From Candidatus Obscuribacterales bacterium (GTDB lineage: Bacteria > Cyanobacteriota > Vampirovibrionia > Obscuribacterales > Obscuribacteraceae), in contig JAKFVU010000082.1 of assembly GCA_021732025.1 (NCBI GenBank), positions 62,001 through 126,000 of the forward strand: 64,000 nucleotides of DNA, written 5' to 3'. The notes below the pieces were generated by a model that worked only from the letters and a program-made list of their open reading frames with translations, had not been told where the DNA came from and did no database searches. This document shows positions 60,654-64,000 of this stretch, piece after piece (positions within the stretch are counted from its first letter, which is position 1; each line of letters starts with the position of its first letter). The translations under genes were made by a program, and so were the position numbers.

Positions 60654-61586
60654 CTATTCTAATTTTCTTTGCACAACGCTTGAAAGCAAATAATCAATCG
60701 CTCTTACGTCAACACTATTACCAACAAGACGATAGCAGATCGGCAGCTCTAAATCTGAGAGAGAGAAAGATGGTGCAAATCTTAGGAGTGCAAGGATCTC
60801 TTGAGGAGAGAAAAAACGCAGTCGACCGCTGCCTAAGCGCAATAAGCTGCCGCTGGCTTTGCGGCAACGATAGTAACCGCTGGTAAAGCAAATGGCATTC
60901 ACGTCAGCGTCGCTGATTTGGTTGAGGTCAATTACATTGAGCACCGCCTCATGTTTTTTTACATATTCTTCCGGCAGAAGTAAATATCTTCCAGACTCAG
61001 TGTCGTTCAGTGAATAATCAACAAATTGCTCTAGTGCTTGCCGCTTACTTGGTTTAGCTGGAGCCACTAAGTCAATAGTTTGCCTTAGAGTTGCCACCAC
61101 AAAAATACGTGGGCGCTGCATTGGAATACCAAACATCGTCGGGCACAGCTTTATCGAGCTGATTGTATAACGGCACTGTGTAAGCGTCTGGCACAGATGT
61201 GCGTACATCTTTGAATTGAGAAAACCCTCGACATTTTCTATAAAAATTAAAGATGGTTTCTTTGCCACCATCAATTCGATGAGGCGTAAGAATGATTTAG
61301 CTCTTGCATCACCAATGTCTTTTTGTTCGCCGCGACGACTATAAGGAGTGCACGGAGGAGAAAGCCACCAGAGGTCGGCATCGGGAATCGCATCAAGCGA
61401 GATACTGTCGAGATTTCTAGAGCTAGGTTTATGACTATAGTTCTGAGCATAAACTTGATTTGCCGCTTGGCTTTGGTCAAAGGCTGTCAATATCTCCACG
61501 TCAAAGCTTTGTGCTGCCTGGGCGAAGGCGCCAATGCCTGAGTAGAATTCAAGTGCTCGAATACGAGTAGATGTTTTTGCGGACAT
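60654..61586 (-). CDS. Dnmt2-like RNA/DNA cytosine-5 methyltransferase
   Basis: A 310-residue C5-methyltransferase. FYSGIGAFAQA binds SAM; PPCTPYSRRG carries the catalytic Cys79; ENVEG (117-121) is motif VI and QRPRIFVVAT motif VIII. The C-terminal part (CFTSGYYRCRKASGSLLRLG at 233; FFSPQEILALLRFAP; YRLVGNSVDVRAID) matches the CFT motif and end of Dnmt2/TRDMT1 closely. The target domain is short, as in Dnmt2. Dnmt2 methylates C38 of tRNA. No restriction enzyme gene is adjacent, which supports RNA over restriction-modification. Confidence 0.82.
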   Translation of the reverse strand: MSAKTSTRIRALEFYSGIGAFAQAAQSFDVEILTAFDQSQAANQVYAQNYSHKPSSRNLDSISLDAIPDADLWWLSPPCTPYSRRGEQKDIGDARAKSFLRLIELMVAKKPSLIFIENVEGFLNSKMYAHLCQTLTQCRYTISSIKLCPTMFGIPMQRPRIFVVATLRQTIDLVAPAKPSKRQALEQFVDYSLNDTESGRYLLLPEEYVKKHEAVLNVIDLNQISDADVNAICFTSGYYRCRKASGSLLRLGSGRLRFFSPQEILALLRFAPSFSLSDLELPICYRLVGNSVDVRAIDYLLSSVVQRKLE

Positions 61587-61622
61587 GATGCCTTTGCTTT
61601 AGAATTCTTACTTCAGCTATGA

Positions 61623-62315
61623 GTGATAAAGATGAAAAGAAGTGATATCGATAGGCTAATTGACGAAGCTCTGGTTTTCTTCGACAAACATAGCTTTAAA
61701 TTACCTCATTGGTCCAAATGGACAGCTGATGACTGGCAGAAAGTCGGTAGCGAAGCCGACGAGATTCGCAGTCATGGCATGGGCTGGAATATTACCGATT
61801 TTGGTTCTGGTGAATTTTCAAAAACAGGCCTGCTGCTTTTTATTGTTCGCAATGGTCTTTTAAAGGGCGGCAAAGCTCAGACTAGCAAAACCTACGCCGA
61901 GAAAGCCATGATGGTTAGACCAGGCCAGGTAACACCTTGGCATTTTCACTGGCTTAAAACAGAAGACCTACTTAACCGCGGTGGTGGTCGCTTAGAAGTG
62001 GAATTAGGCTGGGCCTCAGAGGACGAAAAATCGATTGCCGATCGCCCTGTAGTAGTTCAGGTTGACGGAATATCCAAGCAACTTAAGCCAGGAGAGAAGC
62101 TCATTCTAGAACCAGGTGAAAGCGTGACTATTCCACCGATGTTGTGCCACCAATTTTGTGGATGCGCGAAAGACAAAGAAATTTTAGTTGGTGAAATAAG
62201 CTCACTCAATGACGATTCAGCAGACAATTGCTTCATTCATGGCTGCGGACAAAGGGTGATTGATGAAGACACCAAAGCAAAATATCTTTTGCTTAGTGAA
62301 TACGCCACCGCATAA
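61623..62315 (+). CDS. D-lyxose/D-mannose-type ketol-isomerase (cupin)
   Basis: A 230-residue cupin of the D-lyxose isomerase family. Metal ligands are H107 and H109 in TPWHFHWLKTED, E114, and H176 in PPMLCHQF. Blocks GMGWNITDFGSGEFSKTGL and ILVGEISSLNDDSADN fit the family. It interconverts D-lyxose and D-xylulose (and often D-mannose and D-fructose). Start GTG at 61623; an ATG at 61632 is equally possible. Divergent from the Dnmt2-like gene with a 36-base gap. Confidence 0.9.
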   Translation: MIKMKRSDIDRLIDEALVFFDKHSFKLPHWSKWTADDWQKVGSEADEIRSHGMGWNITDFGSGEFSKTGLLLFIVRNGLLKGGKAQTSKTYAEKAMMVRPGQVTPWHFHWLKTEDLLNRGGGRLEVELGWASEDEKSIADRPVVVQVDGISKQLKPGEKLILEPGESVTIPPMLCHQFCGCAKDKEILVGEISSLNDDSADNCFIHGCGQRVIDEDTKAKYLLLSEYATA

Positions 62316-62408
62316 TTGTCATGCTGACTCTATTGAGCTGATGGATAGGGAGCGTTATAGCCTTCTATGGCTGGATCGTATCTGACATAAAGGGAGAGCA
62401 TAGTCATC

Positions 62409-63605
62409 CTAAAATTCGTACCATTGATTTAGCTGCTTACCGTTCACCCAGGCGTCTTTCAGAGCACTGGCCACGATCCAATCGAAGCGATCGTCAACAT
62501 TAACCCAGGCGAAGGCCCTGTCGGCAAGCTCTTTAGTAAATAGCTCTCCGGCAGCCAGGCGCTCTTCTATGGCCACAGCCCAATTGTTAGCTGTTTGGGC
62601 CACACGCACGGCGGCACCGGTTGTGCTCAAGGCTTCCAGTTCCGCCGCCCAGGCTTCTTTGCTAGCTATCTGGAAGGTGGTTTCTTCTATTGCCATGCTT
62701 ACTTGTGGCCCGGCCAATTCTTCGATCTCTCGTTCGGTAAGTGGCAAGTTGGAGTCGAACTCGTCGTTTTTTGGCACTTTGACTTCGATATATTTGCCCC
62801 CTGCTGGTGGTTCAGCGGGAAATGGGCGAGTAGCTGCTGCGTTGCCCGCAGCACTATCGGCGGTTACTGCACGAGTGGCACCAGACTCTACGGCGGCTTT
62901 CACCTCGGTCTCTGCCGCTCCTTTAGCCGCACCCGAAACCACAGATAATGCCTCAGCACTAGCGGCTCCACGCACGGCCGATGTTACAACTCCGGCTAGC
63001 GCACTACCAGCAACCCCGGTAGCGGCCCCCAAGGCAACGTCAGCGACCACTGCTCCCATTCCTTTTACAGCCTTGTGTGCTTCTTCCACTTCTGCTGCTG
63101 TATAGTCTTCGGGGTTAGCAACTTTGTCGATATTGTCGCACCATTCCCCGCCGTGTTCGTAAACTTCATAACCGGTACCAACAGCAGCACCTACCGCTGC
63201 GCCCACCAGTATCACTGGTGCAACAAAGACTGCGGCTGCACCCACAGCTACTCCAACCACAACTTTAACGGCGGTCTCATAGGGGTTCTCTACTATTTCC
63301 TCGTAGGCGCCCTCTGCCAGATCTGAAATGACATTCCAACAGCCGCTGAAAAAGTCAGTGTCTTCTACAACTGCGGCCTCTGCCTTGGTTACTGCAGCAC
63401 CCGTTGTGCTAGAGGCTGCCGGTGCATCAATGAAAACCGGTGGTAAAAAAGTTGATTCTGATAGAGTCAGCTGATATTTATCACTGGCCTTAGATGGTGG
63501 TGCAGTACCAGGTGCATCGTAGGCGGTAGTGAAGAAGGGAGACTCTAGTTGAGTGGCCTCGGGCGCCATCGAATAGTCGACATTCTTGTCATACATTTCA
63601 TACAT
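62409..63605 (-). CDS. Ala/Val-rich protein with long hydrophobic segments, function unknown
   Basis: A 398-residue protein with AGAGGA eight bases before the ATG. Residues about 110-145 are a Val/Ala/Gly-rich hydrophobic stretch of glycine-zipper type (KVVVGVAVGAAAVFVAPVIL), and a second lies at about 195-225. The C-terminal 100 residues are soluble and helical, ending in NVDDRFDWIVASALKDAWVN. No signal peptide is seen. The overall plan resembles the 553-residue protein at 17879-19540. No family recognised. Confidence 0.6.
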   Translation of the reverse strand: MYEMYDKNVDYSMAPEATQLESPFFTTAYDAPGTAPPSKASDKYQLTLSESTFLPPVFIDAPAASSTTGAAVTKAEAAVVEDTDFFSGCWNVISDLAEGAYEEIVENPYETAVKVVVGVAVGAAAVFVAPVILVGAAVGAAVGTGYEVYEHGGEWCDNIDKVANPEDYTAAEVEEAHKAVKGMGAVVADVALGAATGVAGSALAGVVTSAVRGAASAEALSVVSGAAKGAAETEVKAAVESGATRAVTADSAAGNAAATRPFPAEPPAGGKYIEVKVPKNDEFDSNLPLTEREIEELAGPQVSMAIEETTFQIASKEAWAAELEALSTTGAAVRVAQTANNWAVAIEERLAAGELFTKELADRAFAWVNVDDRFDWIVASALKDAWVNGKQLNQWYEF

Positions 63606-63683
63606 TTTTGCAGTCCTCTAGTAAATGGGGGCGAAGTTAGTTTCGCTGTCATGCCTGACATTTACCTGACTGCTGGGCCTAGG

Positions 63684-63944
63684 CTATTTTGCGGCCAGCA
63701 ATTCGTCTAGTTTTCCTGCGTCGTTTAAGGCATAGAGATCATCGCAGCCACCAATATGCTTATCGTCTATAAAGATCTGAGGAATGGTTTTTCGGCCGCC
63801 TGAAAGTTCTAGCATTTCAGTTAGCTTGGCGCCGTCTTCTTTGACGTTGAACTCGACGTAAGCGACGTTCTTTTTATCGAGTAATGCTTTAGCCTTTGTG
63901 CAATAAGGGCAAGACGGACCAGAATAAACAACAACACGGGCCAT
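63684..63944 (-). CDS. grxC: Glutaredoxin 3 (GrxC-like)
   Basis: An 86-residue glutaredoxin. The dithiol active site is GPSCPYCTKA with C12 and C15. RKTIPQIFIDDKHIGGCDDL holds the cis-Pro and the GG thiol-binding loop. The ATG at 63944 has GGAGAG about nine bases upstream. It reduces mixed disulfides with glutathione, or with another low-molecular thiol; bacillithiol is a possibility because bsh genes occur in this window. Confidence 0.93.
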   Translation of the reverse strand: MARVVVYSGPSCPYCTKAKALLDKKNVAYVEFNVKEDGAKLTEMLELSGGRKTIPQIFIDDKHIGGCDDLYALNDAGKLDELLAAK

Positions 63945-64000
63945 ATAACACTCTCCTTGAATTACTCTATTCGTCCTTGGTCTCACTCACTTTTACTTTG

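Overview
The window reads as chromosomal DNA of a free-living, non-photosynthetic bacterium. The complete Min system next to rodA, a DUF3370-like exported protein otherwise typical of cyanobacteria, many exported TPR proteins, long low-complexity proteins and MshEN-type proteins fit the Cyanobacteriota side-lineage Vampirovibrionia/Melainabacteria (for example Obscuribacterales). That placement is an inference from gene content; no rRNA or ribosomal protein is present to test it. No photosynthesis gene, tRNA, rRNA, CRISPR array, phage or insertion sequence was recognised. TGA is an ordinary stop for many genes here.

Layout. 1-6057 (minus): minC-minD-minE-rodA, then two tandem 2OG-Fe(II)-oxygenase-like genes (one runs off the left edge), preceded by a MeaB/ArgK GTPase and a coiled-coil protein. 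6207-15719: nagA, a three-repeat MshEN-like protein, an exported TPR protein, a helicase-like ATPase, a lipase-maturation-factor-like membrane protein, a small ORF with a membrane protein, and the DUF3370-like protein. 15856-17863: a SelW/Rdx-type selenoprotein gene with an in-frame UGA and a SECIS-like hairpin, a Cys-rich ferrochelatase and a LON-domain protein. 17879-34869: lipoprotein FKBP, a GspE/PilB-like protein without an ATPase core, a START-like plus thioredoxin-like pair, a very long Pro/Ala-rich protein, a TPR/histidine-kinase/response-regulator operon, a TPR-matrixin metalloprotease and a TetR regulator. 34881-45817: FAD monooxygenase, more TPR and regulatory proteins, a class 3 lipase, a second TPR metalloprotease, and two tandem ABC-type ATPases. 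45950-53993 (minus): one tightly overlapping chain DUF2911, PIG-L-like, a 49-residue membrane peptide, SSS symporter, short BshC-like protein, BshB1, BshA; its last three genes look like a bacillithiol pathway. 54151-63944: AhpD-like, DUF1963, aldo/keto reductase, LysM-like, RluE-type pseudouridine synthase, a bacterial Dnmt2-like methyltransferase, D-lyxose isomerase, an Ala-rich protein and glutaredoxin.

A redox theme recurs: SelW-like selenoprotein, bacillithiol synthesis, glutaredoxin, thioredoxin-like and AhpD-like proteins. The strongest unexpected item is the selenoprotein gene at 15856-16101, which standard gene calling would break at its UGA. Several very small ORFs (13323, 23468, 32776, 50336) sit directly in front of, or overlap, the next start codon and look translationally coupled.
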